A stretch of DNA of 64,000 nucleotides from Annona cherimola. Taxonomy: Eukaryota > Streptophyta > Magnoliopsida > Magnoliales > Annonaceae. The stretch is taken from positions 92,985,137-93,049,136 of the forward strand of contig CM059972.1 in NCBI GenBank assembly GCA_030490835.1, in the 5' to 3' direction. How positions within the stretch are numbered: the first letter of the stretch is position 1; every line of letters starts with the position of its first letter. The position numbers and the translations under genes were made by a program. Below are positions 1 through 12,289 of this stretch, piece by piece. Under the pieces are notes generated by a model. It had not been told where the DNA came from. It did no database searches and saw only the letters and a list, made by a program, of their open reading frames with translations.

Positions 1-552
1 AAAAAATGCTCTAAAATATGGGTGATATGTTGAAGTCTTTTTGCCATCACTACCATTACAGTATTTCCTAATAAATATACTTTGCTGTAATTGAAAACAT
101 GTAATTTGCACATGATATATCTTGGATGAGTGTACATGGCATTTTGGGTTCCACACAAGCAATATCCCCACAGTGACTGCCCTGACTTCCCCTTCCCCAG
201 CTTGGTCGTAAAAATATAATCCATAAATCTAATATAAAAATGGAAGGAAGAAAGCAACTTCTATTTAACAACAACGAACACGCTTTTAAATGAGAGGTTG
301 AGAGTCAACACACGCAACAAACTGGATACTGTCACGTGCGCGGGCTCTCCACCGCTGAATACATTTATTCGAGACAGAAAGAATAGCTTAATTTTCATCT
401 AATTAATTAGTAATCATGACGTAGATGAGGATGATGTGACGATGTATAAGAGACTTCAGTTCTCTAGGATTCCCCCGCATGGGCCACATGCAACATATGC
501 CATGAATTTTAAAACCTAGGGCCATTCGCCTGTTTGAGTAATTTACTTAAGA
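1..552. other. Intergenic DNA, no gene seen
   Basis: No open frame with recognisable protein similarity is seen. A G-box type CACGTG lies at 333-338 in a locally GC-richer stretch, so this could be promoter-proximal sequence of a gene to the left of the window, but nothing here shows transcription. Confidence 0.4.
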
Positions 553-1000
553 ATAAGGGCAAATTCTTAATACATCCACAAGTTTTGCTCTAATTTTAAA
601 TATATCCACAATATTTTAATAATTTCAAATATACTTATATAGTTTACTCAAAATTTTCATTAATATCTACATGTTTCAAATCATTTAAACAAGTCATAGA
701 CCCTTATATAAAATGATTAATATACCCAAGCCCTAATTATGATTTTACAGCTAATATTCTTATAGATGTAAAATCATGTTATTTAAATGTGAATTTTTAG
801 ATGCGAGCAGGTTAACCTTAAGTCATATTATGGATTAGGCATATTTATCATTTTATAGAGAGGCCAATGGCCTGTCCCTAATAACCTGAGAATGAATGGA
901 ATTTTGCACATACTATTTGAATATATTTAGAATTATTAATATAGCATGGTTATATATGAGAATTAGGGCAAGATTTATTGATATATTTAGGATTTATCCT
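553..1000. mobile_element. Inverted-repeat MITE
   Basis: The left end (from CAAATTCTTAATACATC) and the reverse complement of the right end (TAAATCCTAAATATATC) match over about 45 bp with scattered mismatches, and the interior is non-coding and AT-rich. A central GGCCAATGGCC-like palindrome resembles the centre of the inverted-repeat element at 25521-27571. The boundaries are approximate and no target duplication was resolved. Confidence 0.5.
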
Positions 1001-1169
1001 AAAAATAATGTCAAAATAACAAAATTGAATGTCTAAGATTTCGACCTAAGACCTCAATCTAAATGTGTAGATCTTTCTCTTTTTGTATATGTACCAACAT
1101 CACTACATCTATTTAATTCAGAAATATTATTTTTAATTGGACTCCACTTCTATATAATCAAGTTGCATG

Positions 1170-1592
1170 GAAGCGTAGCTATATAATCCCCTCAAATTTT
1201 AAAATTTTGATCATTAATGAGAAATTCAATCTATTTATATATTTAATATCATTTGTTTAGCTAAGATACTAAGTTTCATCCAAATCAAGTATATGTATAG
1301 GCCACATCTATTAAAAAAATATATATTCATATATTAATTATGAAAAACACTTAAATCCATTTAGAAATAATATTTTAGATGGTTTAGATGTTGAAAAAAC
1401 AACTTGAAAATTGATATTTAATATTAAACAATTTTATTATATTGATTTTTATTAGAGTCCATGCAGAATGATATTGGACAAATGAAAAAGTTTCCAATAG
1501 ACTATAAATGATGCTAAATACAATAAATAAAGTAAATTTTTCATCAACCATGAAGATAATAAAAATGGAAGGGGTTACATAGAAAAGTGTTT
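1170..1592. mobile_element. Foldback MITE, family C, copy 1
   Basis: The outer 80-100 bp form a long imperfect inverted repeat: on the left TATATAATCCCCTC then TTTTGATCATTAATGA, and the reverse of the right end reads TATGTAACCCCTTCC. It has no coding capacity. Related copies lie at 30648-31137, 32680-33182 and, more diverged, 34000-34460; all contain the phrase ATTTTAGATGGTTTAGATGTT or a close variant on one side. Boundaries are approximate. Confidence 0.6.
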
Positions 1593-2398
1593 TTATAAAA
1601 GCAGGCCATTGCTAATTTAAGGTATTTTCTTATATATTTATTACAATATCGGGAGATTTATTTTCAAATTATTTTTCGTGAGAAGTTTAGAATCTGACAA
1701 ACACAATAATATATATATTTAATCTGAAGAATATTTTTAAAAATAACAAATCATAAAGTATTTTCTATTCTTTTCTATTATAATAATTTTTTATATGTTG
1801 AAATTATTTATTAATAAAATGTTAAAAAGTGAGATTGACTATTTAACATGAGGAATAAATAAAACTATATTTTTATTTTAAATTATTTTCATAAATTTTG
1901 TTTTTTCAAATATATTAAGTTGTAATTTTTATTATATTCATCCATATTACATTGATTATTACTATCTTATTACTAAAATATTTATTTGCATATTTTGTTA
2001 TTTATCAACGTACTTAGCTTAAATAATAAAATTTTCTCATCTACATTAATAAGAGCCTTTTTGTCATTTTATTAAAATTTTAAGTGTCATTCATGAAACA
2101 TAACCAAAGGAATATGCTTACAATCACATGCAAATGCTGAAAAGTAATTTAAAATTTTGTAAAATTGAGGATATTCATGTAGTTTTCTCCAAACTATGTA
2201 AGTAAAGGAATATTTATTTATATTTGTCAGAGTTTTTGAGGTCTACCTCTTCGGAAAATCAATCATAAGATGGGTAAAGTTGTGGATGACTTGAATTTAT
2301 CAGCTATTCAAATTGAAAATAAACTTCTATTTCATAGCCTAATAACCAACAATATACAGAGGGAAAGACTAAGAAGAGGTAGAGAGCATTTTTTTTGT

Positions 2399-2674
2399 GT
2401 GGGGTATGTGTTAACACTTAAAAATTTCAAACTAAAACTTTTCAATTTAAAATTTTTTACTTTCCACAACTATAATTTTTTTAATTATTTCTTCATTTCT
2501 TTCTATACAACTATCCTACTTTTCAATCATTTTTACATAACTACCCATACATCTAACTAAATTTATTTTTTATTTTTCATCATTACTCCTATCATATCAC
2601 ATCATTTTCTCACATTTCAAAACTTTAACATTAGTAATTTTTCATCAAAAGTCTTATCACTTCCCAAACACACC
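2399..2674. mobile_element. Tourist-like MITE (PIF/Harbinger type)
   Basis: A member of the commonest small repeat of the window. It carries the family blocks AAAACTTTTCAATTT, CTACTTTTCAATCATTTTTAC, CATCATTACTCCTATCATAT and the end CTTCCCAAACACACC. The terminal repeat is blurred on the left, so the left boundary is approximate. Confidence 0.65.
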
Positions 2675-3630
2675 ATATATCGTCATCTAGAGAAGATCCC
2701 AAGCCCTCCTTTTATAAAGAAGACATGGTAATCCTATATTAACTTGGGAGTTGATTCAAAAGGAAAATCCTTACCTCTCTTTCCATATCCAATGATGGAT
2801 TCTATCCATCCAATGTAGCTTTTGCAAAGTAGGCTACTTATCTTTAGACAAGTATTCTCTAGATAAGCCCTGATGAGTGTACAATTTCAATTTTTTCACT
2901 CACATATAATTGGCTACATTATTATCCTCCATTCCATAATTGTTCATACAGGCAAATGGGCCATATAACAAACAAGCAAAATTCATAATCTAAGAGCTCA
3001 ATTCTATGCGCCTTGTTAGGGATGTATAGTAGCTACAATAAAAATATAATAATATTTCACCATGCTCCAAAATCATTTTATTTTACCAATCCAAGTATAC
3101 CAAATCTTTCATAAGGTTATACTTCTATAGCGCCCTAGTGGCCATAGTCTCAAACTGACGATCTATGAGAAGGAGATCTGGCAGCATCTCCTCAGGATCT
3201 ATCATAATTCAGGAGACAAACAACCCCACGTAAATGGGAATACACATGTACGACGCTAGAAATGCAATAATCAAATTTATGATAGCAAAAACAACTCAAT
3301 TCATGATCATTTCCATCGGTTACTTGTCATCATCATTATCATAATTAATACATGGAAGCAAGGGCACATCTCATGGAGAGAGTAGAAGGCACATTTACAA
3401 ATCACGGATATATTAATAAGGTCTCAACATACCATACATTTATGAACACAGCCCAATATATCCTATATATCCCACTACTAAGAATAACATACATACACGT
3501 GTACATCTTTTTGTCTCATAAATATATCAATGTTGAATTACTACAACTCAAAGTTACATACTTATACCTGCAACAATTCACCTTAACTTGGAATCAACAT
3601 CACCTAGTCTGCAACTAGGTTCTGTAACAA
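2675..3630. other. Intergenic DNA, possibly a decayed LTR retrotransposon part
   Basis: No gene is seen. Base composition and phrasing resemble 5254-6555 and 8173-9950. The three stretches may be one old element later split by the 3631-5253 transposon and the 6556-8172 LTR. That link is inference; no terminal repeats were found. Confidence 0.3.
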
Positions 3631-5253
3631 GGAAATTTGCGCTATAATGTATTGGCATTTTGAATCGTGAAATTTTCTTATTAGCATTTTTAGACCCTGC
3701 CAAGTTTTAGCTTTTGCATATTGAACCCTTTCCCCCTACGTCATTACTAAGGGGACGTTTGGGAATCTGATACGGGAAATGTGGGAGGGAATTGGTGGAG
3801 CACGAGTTTTAAGGCACATCATTTATCAATCAAGCATCATATTTTTCCACTTTTACCCCTATATTTTAATCATTTTCCTTATCAACTACTTTCTAACAAA
3901 CCTACTTATTCCAACTTTATCCCTATCATTTCATATCAATCACACAATTTCCAAAATATTCCATTTTCTACACCCACCAAATACCATATTTCCCACAACT
4001 TTTACATTCCCAAACGTCCCCTAAAGCTCCATTGAGCAAACGGATATCACGCATGTATTTTGAAAATGATGAATCTGACCTCGCCTCCCAGGAAGCCGCC
4101 ATCGCTGATGAAGCTGGTTCGGAAATTGAAGGAGAGAAGCGAAGGGCTAAAAAAATGCCTTAAAAGCTTGAAAGCAGTCCCCTTTAAAAGTGCTAAAACA
4201 GGTTGAAAGCTAAGGAGAAAGACGGATTGCATGCGAAATATCAACTATGCGCACCTCGCAGCGTATCTTCAATGGATAGAATTTGCTTGCACATTAGATA
4301 GTCTAGATCACAGTTTAACAATTTGGATAATGATAAATTTGCCTACTATTCTGACGCCGCTGCCCAACAGCTTATGCAATATTCAGTTTCTACACGGATT
4401 ACACATCCCTGTTGCTGCATCATTCGCGCACAGAATTTGCAGATGTGAATTAGATGAGCAGCTGATTTTCATGACCGGTCAGTGATCGTGTGCGGAAATT
4501 CCTAATGTCAGGCCAGATTTTGTGATGAATGGATCAGATTTCAGGGTTGGAACATAAAATTTCTACCCCATTTTATGTGCGACTTTTTGCTTGCCTCAAC
4601 AAAGGTCTGTCATGGCTGTCTTTATTTTCATCCCAACCAGCAGGAGACGATGATGACAGCTCACATTCTTTATACTACAGCAGTAGTAAGGCAGTTTTCA
4701 ATATGGAGATTCATTCGATTTGGGAATTTTTGGATGGATTAGGTTTCAACGATGCCCATTAAATCTTCTCCATCAACTCTGACAACTTGAGGTCGTAAAA
4801 TTTAATCCACGGCAGCTACTCTCTTCTTCATCGTCTCAATCTACAATAGCCATATTAAATTCTGGCCGTTGATCAGAGCTCCTGCAAGAAATTTTCATCT
4901 TCCAGCATAGGTTTTGGACACATGTGCAGTCAATTAAAATGCGCCACTCTTGGCCATTCATAACAAGCCTTGTTCATCATCAGAGCTTGTAGATGGAGAA
5001 AACATGCATACTTCAGCCACCATCCCTAGAATCCCTAAATTTATGAACATCATCATCGCTCGTTTCTTCTTCTTGAATTTAAGTAGGGTATTTTCATCAT
5101 TACATGTAGCCTGACGAGCTTTAGTTGCTGCTTGAGTGTTGAGGGTTCAATATGCAAAGGTCGAAACTTGACAGGGTCTAAAATGCTAATATACAAATTT
5201 CAAGGTTTAAAATGCCAATACGCATAGTTAAAGAGTTTATGATGCAAATTTCC
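3631..5253. mobile_element. Long-terminal-inverted-repeat DNA transposon, non-autonomous
   Basis: The left end from GGAAATTTGC and the reverse complement of the right end match over about 110 bp, including the shared phrases TTGGCATTTT, TTAGCATTTT, AGACCCTG and TGCATATTGAACCCT. The flanks TGTAACAA (3623-3630) and TATAACAA (5254-5261) agree at 7 of 8 positions and look like a target duplication. The interior (about 4030-5130) is GC-richer than its surroundings and has short coding-like stretches but no transposase. Long TIRs with an unrelated interior suggest a MULE (Pack-MULE) or, from the 8 bp duplication, a hAT-like element. It was itself hit by the Tourist element at 3751-4021. Confidence 0.65.
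3751..4021. mobile_element. Tourist-like MITE with perfect 16 bp TIRs
   Basis: The left terminus GGGGACGTTTGGGAAT and right terminus ATTCCCAAACGTCCCC are exact inverted repeats, flanked by the direct repeat TAA (3748-3750 and 4022-4024). A TAA/TTA target and GGG...GTTTGG termini are the signature of PIF/Harbinger Tourist MITEs. It is 271 bp and non-coding, and it lies inside the 3631-5253 element, so it is younger. The perfect TIRs suggest recent insertion. Confidence 0.9.
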
Positions 5254-6555
5254 TATAACAACAATCATCCTAAGAATATTGATTATAAAACATGTAAATT
5301 TGGGCAAATTCAATAGGTGAGGTTAATAAAAACAATAACAAACCATACTAAATATACATCATGTATGTCATGTCATTATAACAATGCAGACACTAGACTC
5401 TCATTAGCCTCACACAATCATGTTATGTCATGTGATGATGTCATAAACACATGTTCCACTGTACTAACTTGCACCCATGTATCTAAAATTGCATGCCACA
5501 TTAGGGTCGTGAATATAACACCAATTATGCACAAGGTTGACGTTGTCCGACCACATGCCACGCAATGCCCATGCCTATTTAATCACATGCTACCCACGGA
5601 CTAGGCTTATCAAGCCAGATGTAATATCATGGTCATGCTTACCTAACAACATGCCATGACAACACCTACGTATGTAAGCACATGGATCATGCTCATGCCA
5701 AAACCATGTATCATTAGTTTCACAAAACCATAACCAAACATGTGACTTAAATATTTTCAAAGGACCTAGCCCAAATAATTAAAATTAATATACAGTTTAC
5801 AAAGTCAAGAACTTAAATCGACCTAAAACAAATCCAAACAACATAGACTCTATCCATCACTCAAATCAGAGCAATGCATACTTTGTTGATCAAATCACAT
5901 CATCCATCAGTTATAAGTTACTATACCCTTCAACCTAAGGATTACGTAATTCAATTCTCAATTCAACCAAATCAAAATAATGAGTTTAAACTCTCAATCC
6001 CAAACCATACACCACATATAACCAATCATAAGTCTTAATTAGAAGTCTTAAACCCACAAAATCCACAATTATGCCTACATGATTTCGATAAATTAATTCT
6101 CGCTTAGGCATTTCATCAAATGCTACATAGGCGACACATAAAAATTATGCTAAACTCACATGAAATCCATGGAACTACATTCAATATATTTTAATATCAT
6201 AAAAACTCACTTTTAATCATTTCCATTTATAATTTACGTGCTCTTCCTCCAAAACCCCCAAATTCCAACAACCCTGCAATCTCTAACAAGCCTTAAAGCT
6301 TAAAAATCATCTAAGTCATTCAACAAAAGTTGGTATCCAAAAATAATCATCAAAATACATCATTTACAACTCAAATCTATATTTTGACTCAAAAAAATCA
6401 ACCTATTTACCTCATATGAAAAAAATTTCAAAAATTCTCCCAAACCCTTGCTTAAATCCATAAAATCCTTTCTCTGTGATCTTAGATGGTCTATCCAAAC
6501 TTATTTTAGGAAGGGTTTACAAGGAATTTACAAGTTGGAAAGGTGGAGAAAGAAT
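5254..6555. other. Intergenic DNA
   Basis: No gene is seen. The stretch is non-coding and AT-rich with many CATG-containing words. It may continue as the same old repeat on the far side of the solo LTR (8173 onward), because the LTR has clean target duplications and so interrupted continuous sequence. Confidence 0.35.
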
Positions 6556-6699
6556 TGTTGGAAACAATTTTTGAAATCAAATGCAAATATCCAAAGCAAG
6601 TGTTTTGATGATTAACAACAAAATTTGAGTAAGCTTTAGCTACTAATATGTTTTGTACAATGTTTTAGGTTATAAAAATGAAAAATATAAAATATAACA

Positions 6700-7430
6700 A
6701 GTCAAGTCGCAAATCACGTCGACCCAGGCATCGACTTAGGCCAAGTCGATAACCCAAGTCGACTCCATCTTTGACTTCAAAAGTCATCCTCTGTCCAGCG
6801 TTGAAATTGGAAGCAAGAATTCTTGAAGTCGCAGACGAAGTCGACTTCACTCGCGACTTGGGCGAAGTCGCAGACCAAGTCGACTCCAGTATCGACTTCA
6901 CATGACACTTTCCTTCCAGCGTTGAAATTGGGGAGCAGAACTGCCGAAGTCGCACATGAAGTCGACTCCACTTGCGACTTGGGCGAAGTCGCAGACCAAG
7001 TCGACTCCAACATCGACTTGAGCATAACAATGCAGGATTTCAAAAGCTAAGTCGCAGACCAAGTCGACCTGACTTGCAACTTGAGTAAAGCTAAAGGCTA
7101 AGATAACTCAAGCTTTCAACTTAGAACAAAATGAAGATTAAAACAAATTCAAAGCAAGTAAAGTTGTATAAATTCATATAAAAGTGATGAGAGAACAATT
7201 ATTGGATAAGCGGAGTCATTTCAAAGTATTTTAAGTTCACTTGGCAGGATATGAAGGCCAAGTCACACCTGAAGTCGACTCCAGCATCGACTTGGGTGAA
7301 GTCCAAGACCAAGTCGACGCAAGAAAGAACTTGAACAAGCTGAGCATGGCGAAGTCGCAGGCCAAGTCGACTCCAGCATGCAACTTGGGTGAAGTCGCGG
7401 GCAAAGTCGACTCCATATGCGACTTGGAGG
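6700..7430 (+). repeat. GTCGAC palindrome array in LTR U3
   Basis: About eleven GTCGAC sites, mostly as AAGTCGACTCC, alternate with hairpins of the form GCGACTT-GGGYG-AAGTCGC. Two longer units starting CCAGCGTTGAAATTGG (about 6795 and 6916) repeat with a 121 bp period. The array sits upstream of the LTR TATA box. Open frames on both strands through this stretch are by-products of the repeat, not genes. Confidence 0.9.
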
Positions 7431-7433
7431 CGT

Positions 7434-7520
7434 AACGTTCGAATTTTTGAACGTTGGAACATTTATTGTGCGCCAACCAACTTCATAACGTTCAAAAATT
7501 CCCTCCTCTATATATAGACA
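7434..7520 (+). promoter_or_regulatory. LTR core promoter: AACGTT module plus TATA box
   Basis: After the array comes a GAACGTTGG / GCGCCAAC / AACGTTC block, then TATATATA at 7509-7516. The same order is present in the LTRs at 52996-53083 and, reversed, 58168-58262. Its position fits the U3/R junction. GCGCCAAC resembles an E2F-type site, but that is only a motif resemblance. Confidence 0.65.
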
Positions 7521-8172
7521 CTCAAGCAAACGTGGAAACATACAAGTAAGAGCTGAAAAAGAGGAAGGAAGTACTACTAAGAGTTTTATCTCACTTTTTT
7601 CTATAATTGAGTGATCTAGATACTTTTAAAGGAAAAACGAGCTTCAAAGTTGTTGTTTGCTTCAACGCAATACGATTCGTTGCTTCTACAGATTCTTCCT
7701 CGAGCTGAAACTTGCTACACAAATCTGTAAAGTGTAGATTTTTTCTATTTCATCTTATTATTTGGTTTTTGGTGCTTGGTTTGATTTTGGTGTTTCAAAC
7801 CAAGCTATAGCAAAGTAGGGTTGTGATTGGAGTGGAACTCGTCTCCTACTTGTGCTATTTGTTGTATACGCCCCCTAGAGCTAGAATCTAGAAGAGAGTG
7901 AAGACTCTAGTTGTATTCGCGGAATACATAGTGGAACCCAAGTCACAAGGGAGTGTGAGCTTGGAAGAGTGGAGTAGGGAAGGTTGCTCGAACCACTATA
8001 AACCTTGTATACTGTTGTTCATTTCCGCTTTCATTATCTTACTGCTTTCTATTTATTTTATTAAAGGGATCAAACTAAACCAGGATAAAATATCTAATTT
8101 AAGTTTTTAATTTTTTAAATACCCAATTCACCCCTTCCCTCTTGGGTAATTGCCATCAACTCCGGACCAACA

Positions 8173-9954
8173 AGAATAACCGAAGGAAAAATGGGCAAAA
8201 TGAATGCAATCCCATATATGTACATGGGATAGAAACATGGCCATGACCCAAAAGAAAAATACACCCCTATAAGATTCAGCCTAAGTTCATTATTTTTCTC
8301 ATCACATTCTCTACATAATTCAAATTAAGATAATTTTTTATTGAATTTCTAACTTTAAATACTATCTTTCTAAAACCTTTTAACACAAAATTACATTAGT
8401 ACAATCTTTGGAACGTATTTTACAACACATTATCTACAAACATTTCCACACGTTCACCAACTTAGATAACTATATCATACAAAATTTTCCCAATACCAGT
8501 CAATTATTCGCACATCTCCCTTATTCTTATAACATCACGTTTGCATTATTTATTTAACTAAAATATGTCTTACATAAAATTTGACTCACAACCCAAATTT
8601 TTAATTGTTGTATCTTTATAATAAACCTTGAGTAAACCTTATTGGCTCAAATCACATTTGTCAACTCTAATAACTCCAAAGTTGATTCTTACATATAACA
8701 GGTGCATCTAGCATTTCGTTCATGCTAGAAATCATGAGGTTCTATATTATTTTTTAAAATTTCACTCATTTGGTTCATCTTTTAATGATTTCCGATCGAT
8801 AGCCGAAAATGTGTCAATTCTCAAAATCATCATCTCAAATTTATTTATAGGCTTCATGAGCACATTTCAGTCATGATGAGAATCACTATTACACAAATCA
8901 TGACTCTCATCCATAATTATTGATCATTTTCACCGTCTTAAATCTCTTACACTAAATTTCACAACTAAGTGCATTCCCTCAATTTATCAAATCTACCATT
9001 CAAATATTACACATAGACATCTATATTCATTCTAAATATGTTAGCCATTTCCGCAATTCCTAAAAATATTTCAAATTAAGTCAATTCAAAATTATGCCCA
9101 TTTCTTGTTCAAAATCCACACATAAGAGTAAAATCTCAAATATTCATCATTTAATCAGACGTAAGATTTTTTAATATCCAAAATCATCTAATGAACACAT
9201 GGAATCCTATATTATGCTTCTATCAAGCCATTTATAAAAATTCACTTTCGTAAGTTATAGTATTTGAAATCTTCGTATTCACTTTAATTCACATGAATTT
9301 TCATATATTCAACTCTTGATTTTTCAAATTCTATCACTATGTAATCTCGCAATTTCCGTTATACACATTATCATCTATTTTTGTCGTTGTCAATATCCAA
9401 GGAATTACAACTTGACCATCTGTGTCATAATCACAATTATGTCTGATTACCATAAATAGACGTAACTCATTGACCCGTGAATATAAGCAAGTAATGTAAA
9501 TAAAATAGTATTTCCTTGCACATATATTCCTCGATCATATATTAACTGCTTTCCAACTATATCTATTTTTATCAAAATAGTTATTCCGAATTAATCACAC
9601 CAAGGTAAATAAAATAGATGGAATAAATTTAAAGAAATGAAGCAAACCACGCCCACTTTAGCTGGTTCAACGTTGAAGGGACGAATGGATTTGACAGGAA
9701 TCCGTCTTGGTGCATGCATATCCAAGCATGGATTGCACCCGTCAACCGTGGCTAGTTTTGGCTTGAGAGTGACTTGAGACTAGATAAGGAAGCATATGGA
9801 AGACGTGTCTCTCTCTCCCTCGATCTGAGGAACATCTCATCTGCAAGGGCAACCAAACCAACCGGTCAGAAACTGGCGTAGTGATTCAATATTAGATACT
9901 TACGGAATGAAACCTCAATTATATACAGAGAAACCATACTACTACCCCGAGCAA
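8173..9954. other. Intergenic DNA
   Basis: No gene, RNA or clear repeat structure is recognised. It probably continues the sequence left of the solo LTR. The last 250 bp (about 9650-9900) are GC-richer but have no supported ORF. Confidence 0.35.
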
Positions 9955-10293
9955 AGTAATGACTTAGCCCATCTTAAAAAATTTATTTTAATTTTTTTTT
10001 TACTTTTTCCATAAAATCGTGAATATAATATATTTAACATATAAGTCAAGTTTTACCGTGTTTAAATATTTGCATATATATTTTTTAGATTTTTAAACGC
10101 AGTAGTATTTTAGACATTTTCAACCATTAAAAATGGCTAAATTGCCCCTATATTTAAAAATATTTTAAATATATATATATATATCTAAAAATGGTAAAAC
10201 TTGGTTTATATATTAATCACTTAAATAAATAAGTGTACGAAGAAAAAAAAATTAATTAATTTTGTGAAGTGGGCTAATAAGTAAGTCATTACT
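9955..10293. mobile_element. Foldback element, AGTAATGACTTA termini
   Basis: Termini AGTAATGACTTA and TAAGTCATTACT are perfect inverted repeats. The core is a long AT-rich hairpin centred on CCATTAAAAATGG and contains the phrase AAAATGGTAAAACTT that marks a group of foldback elements across this window. It is 339 bp and non-coding. Confidence 0.75.
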
Positions 10294-10504
10294 TAGCCTA
10301 AACTAACGGATCATTTTCCAAAACTAACCAGCCTTTGTACTAGAAAGCTCAGTTCCTTCTTTGTGTTGCTAGTCAAAAACTCTCGCTCGGTATTTCCGAT
10401 TATTCTCAATAAAATATCTTTCTTGTGGGTTTTCAAACTCTCTATCTTTCTCTCTAGTGGTATGGTCCTGACCTTGCTCCTAACTAGCGTCAACTTTTGA
10501 ATTC

Positions 10505-10770
10505 ATTTCAAATATATTTGTTTACACTAAAAACTTTTTACTTTCGATAACTATTTTGTTTTTTAATCATTTATTCACTTCTTCATATATAATTATTCTA
10601 CTTTTTAATTACTTCTAGACAACTGTTGATACAGTTAATATATCTATTTCAACTTTATTCTCTTTATTTCTCATCATTACCCTATCATATTATTTTATTT
10701 TCTTGAATTATAAAAATTTTTACACCAAAAATTTTTTATTCAAAAGTTTTATTACTTCCCAAACATAACC
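10505..10770. mobile_element. Tourist-like MITE, diverged copy
   Basis: It has the family blocks TTTCAACTTTATTCTC, CATCATTACCCTATCATAT and the terminus ACTTCCCAAACATAACC. The left end has decayed and no target duplication can be assigned. Confidence 0.6.
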
Positions 10771-11456
10771 TCGATATATAATTAAAAAGTTTTGATACAA
10801 CCTATATGTTCCAATACAAACATTAGGTTTGAATAAAACTTAATTTTTTGATTAAATAAAGATTTGTAAATGTAATTATTGTAGTGGATTACATTACAAC
10901 TTCATCAAGGTCAACCAAAATTTAAATTTTGGGGGGGCACAGTGGTATTAAAACCATAGAAGTATTTCCCATTAATTACAACGAGCTAGGCACATATATG
11001 CACCGGATGTCTACGAGCCTACGAGGTCATTGCCTGCTAGTTTTTAAAAGACCGTCACAGTTAAATAGCTATGACCAGGATTAAGAAGACTGCTGTTTTT
11101 CTTATTCTTTTCTTTCATCTTTTTTCTTATTTTCATTGTGCCTCACGTGAGCATATGAATTTAGGCACGGGCATTATACATTAAAAAAAAAATCAGATAG
11201 TTGTCCATCAGATACATGCATAAGATGAAGAAGACAATAACTTAAAAAATAATAGCAATGATAAAGTAGCCATCGTATCTTATCGCTAAATTATTTATTT
11301 GTAGCCTTAGGATGAGTTTAGCGCTGGATAAGAAACCAAAAATTTAAACGCAAATCTGATGTTATTCACATAAGTCGACAGTACTCTTGCTATTAAGTTA
11401 TAGCTACTTACATATATAAAAAAAAAAAAAAAAAGTTATAGCTACTTAGCAAATTA
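10771..11456. other. Intergenic DNA
   Basis: No gene is recognised. It contains a short direct repeat AGTTATAGCTACTTA on both sides of a poly-A run (about 11395-11447). Confidence 0.35.
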
Positions 11457-12003
11457 GGGTTTGTTTAGCCTTAACTTATAGTAAGCAGAAAGCGGTGAAG
11501 TATCCTGTTTTTTTAAAGATGTTTGGCCTAGCTTATTCATTCCACCCAAAATGTCTATAATAAAAGCTGAAATAAGTGCCTTAAGGATATGCTCCAAATT
11601 AGTGCTTATCCTTAACCCCCAACTTATGGGCACTTTAAATTTTTTGGTTTTTGATCAAGAAAATTTTCTTGCAAAAATTAAAATTTGGTTGACAATAACT
11701 TGAGATGTGTTCTGTACAGCGACTATTAAGAAAAAATTTGATTATCAATACTTCATTATATTTTTTTTATTCAGGCAATGATGTTTTGACTTGGTTACTA
11801 AACTATTATTATAAGCAATAACAAAATTTCTTTCCTATAAAAGAATCATGTTAAGCAAACAAATTTTCCTTGTTTATAAAAACATCATCTTAATTAAGGA
11901 AAATTTTCCTTGCATATGTATTTTCTTGCTAATAAAAATTTTTCTTTTCTAATAAATGTTGTAAAAGCACATTTTCTTGTAGTGTGCTGGGCCAAACAAG
12001 CTC
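11457..12003. mobile_element. PIF/Harbinger-type MITE, 547 bp
   Basis: The left terminus GGGTTTGTTTAGCC and the reverse of the right terminus, GAGCTTGTTTGGCCC, are imperfect inverted repeats, flanked by TTA on both sides (11454-11456 and 12004-12006). It has no coding capacity. It is longer than, and different inside from, the abundant 270 bp Tourist family. Confidence 0.75.
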
Positions 12004-12233
12004 TTAGTTGCCTTTGTACCAGATGGAGGAGTTGAATGAAATTGAAGTGGGGAGGAAGAATTATAAATATTTTCCATACTGAGGAAAGGCACGAAAGCCT
12101 TTTTTATATAATAAAAGTAACCAGGATACCTCAAGCCTACGATACCTGGTGCTCCACCGTGGAGACAAATGGTACAGCCAAAACATGAGGTCAACCTTTT
12201 TTCATTCAATAATAATGAGAAGTTCCTTTTTCA

Positions 12234-12235
12234 TC

Positions 12236-12277
<42 letters not shown>

Positions 12278-12289
12278 TATTATAATAAT
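12234..12289. repeat. (AAT)n microsatellite
   Basis: A run of TAA/AAT trinucleotides about 55 bp long, imperfect at the right end. It is likely polymorphic. Confidence 0.95.

Larger units (their letters stand above)
6556..8172 (+). mobile_element. Solo LTR of SIRE-like Ty1/copia family
   Basis: It begins TGTTGGAAAC and ends GGACCAACA, the same termini as the LTRs at 52046-53716 and 57365-59167. It is flanked by a perfect 5 bp target duplication AGAAT (6551-6555 and 8173-8177). No internal region is attached, so it is a solo LTR left by LTR-LTR recombination. At 1617 bp it is slightly shorter than the other two. In order it holds a GTCGAC array (6700-7430), a conserved AACGTT module, a TATA box (7509-7516) and an R/U5 portion that ends with the family phrase ACCCAATTCACCCC. 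Confidence 0.93.

Noticed and set aside
6665..7541. Several overlapping open frames on both strands over the GTCGAC array (also 52173-52466, 58281-59041)
   Set aside because: They translate the repeat into low-complexity Arg/Ser/Leu or Val/Asp text and differ between copies. They are explained by the array being free of stop codons.
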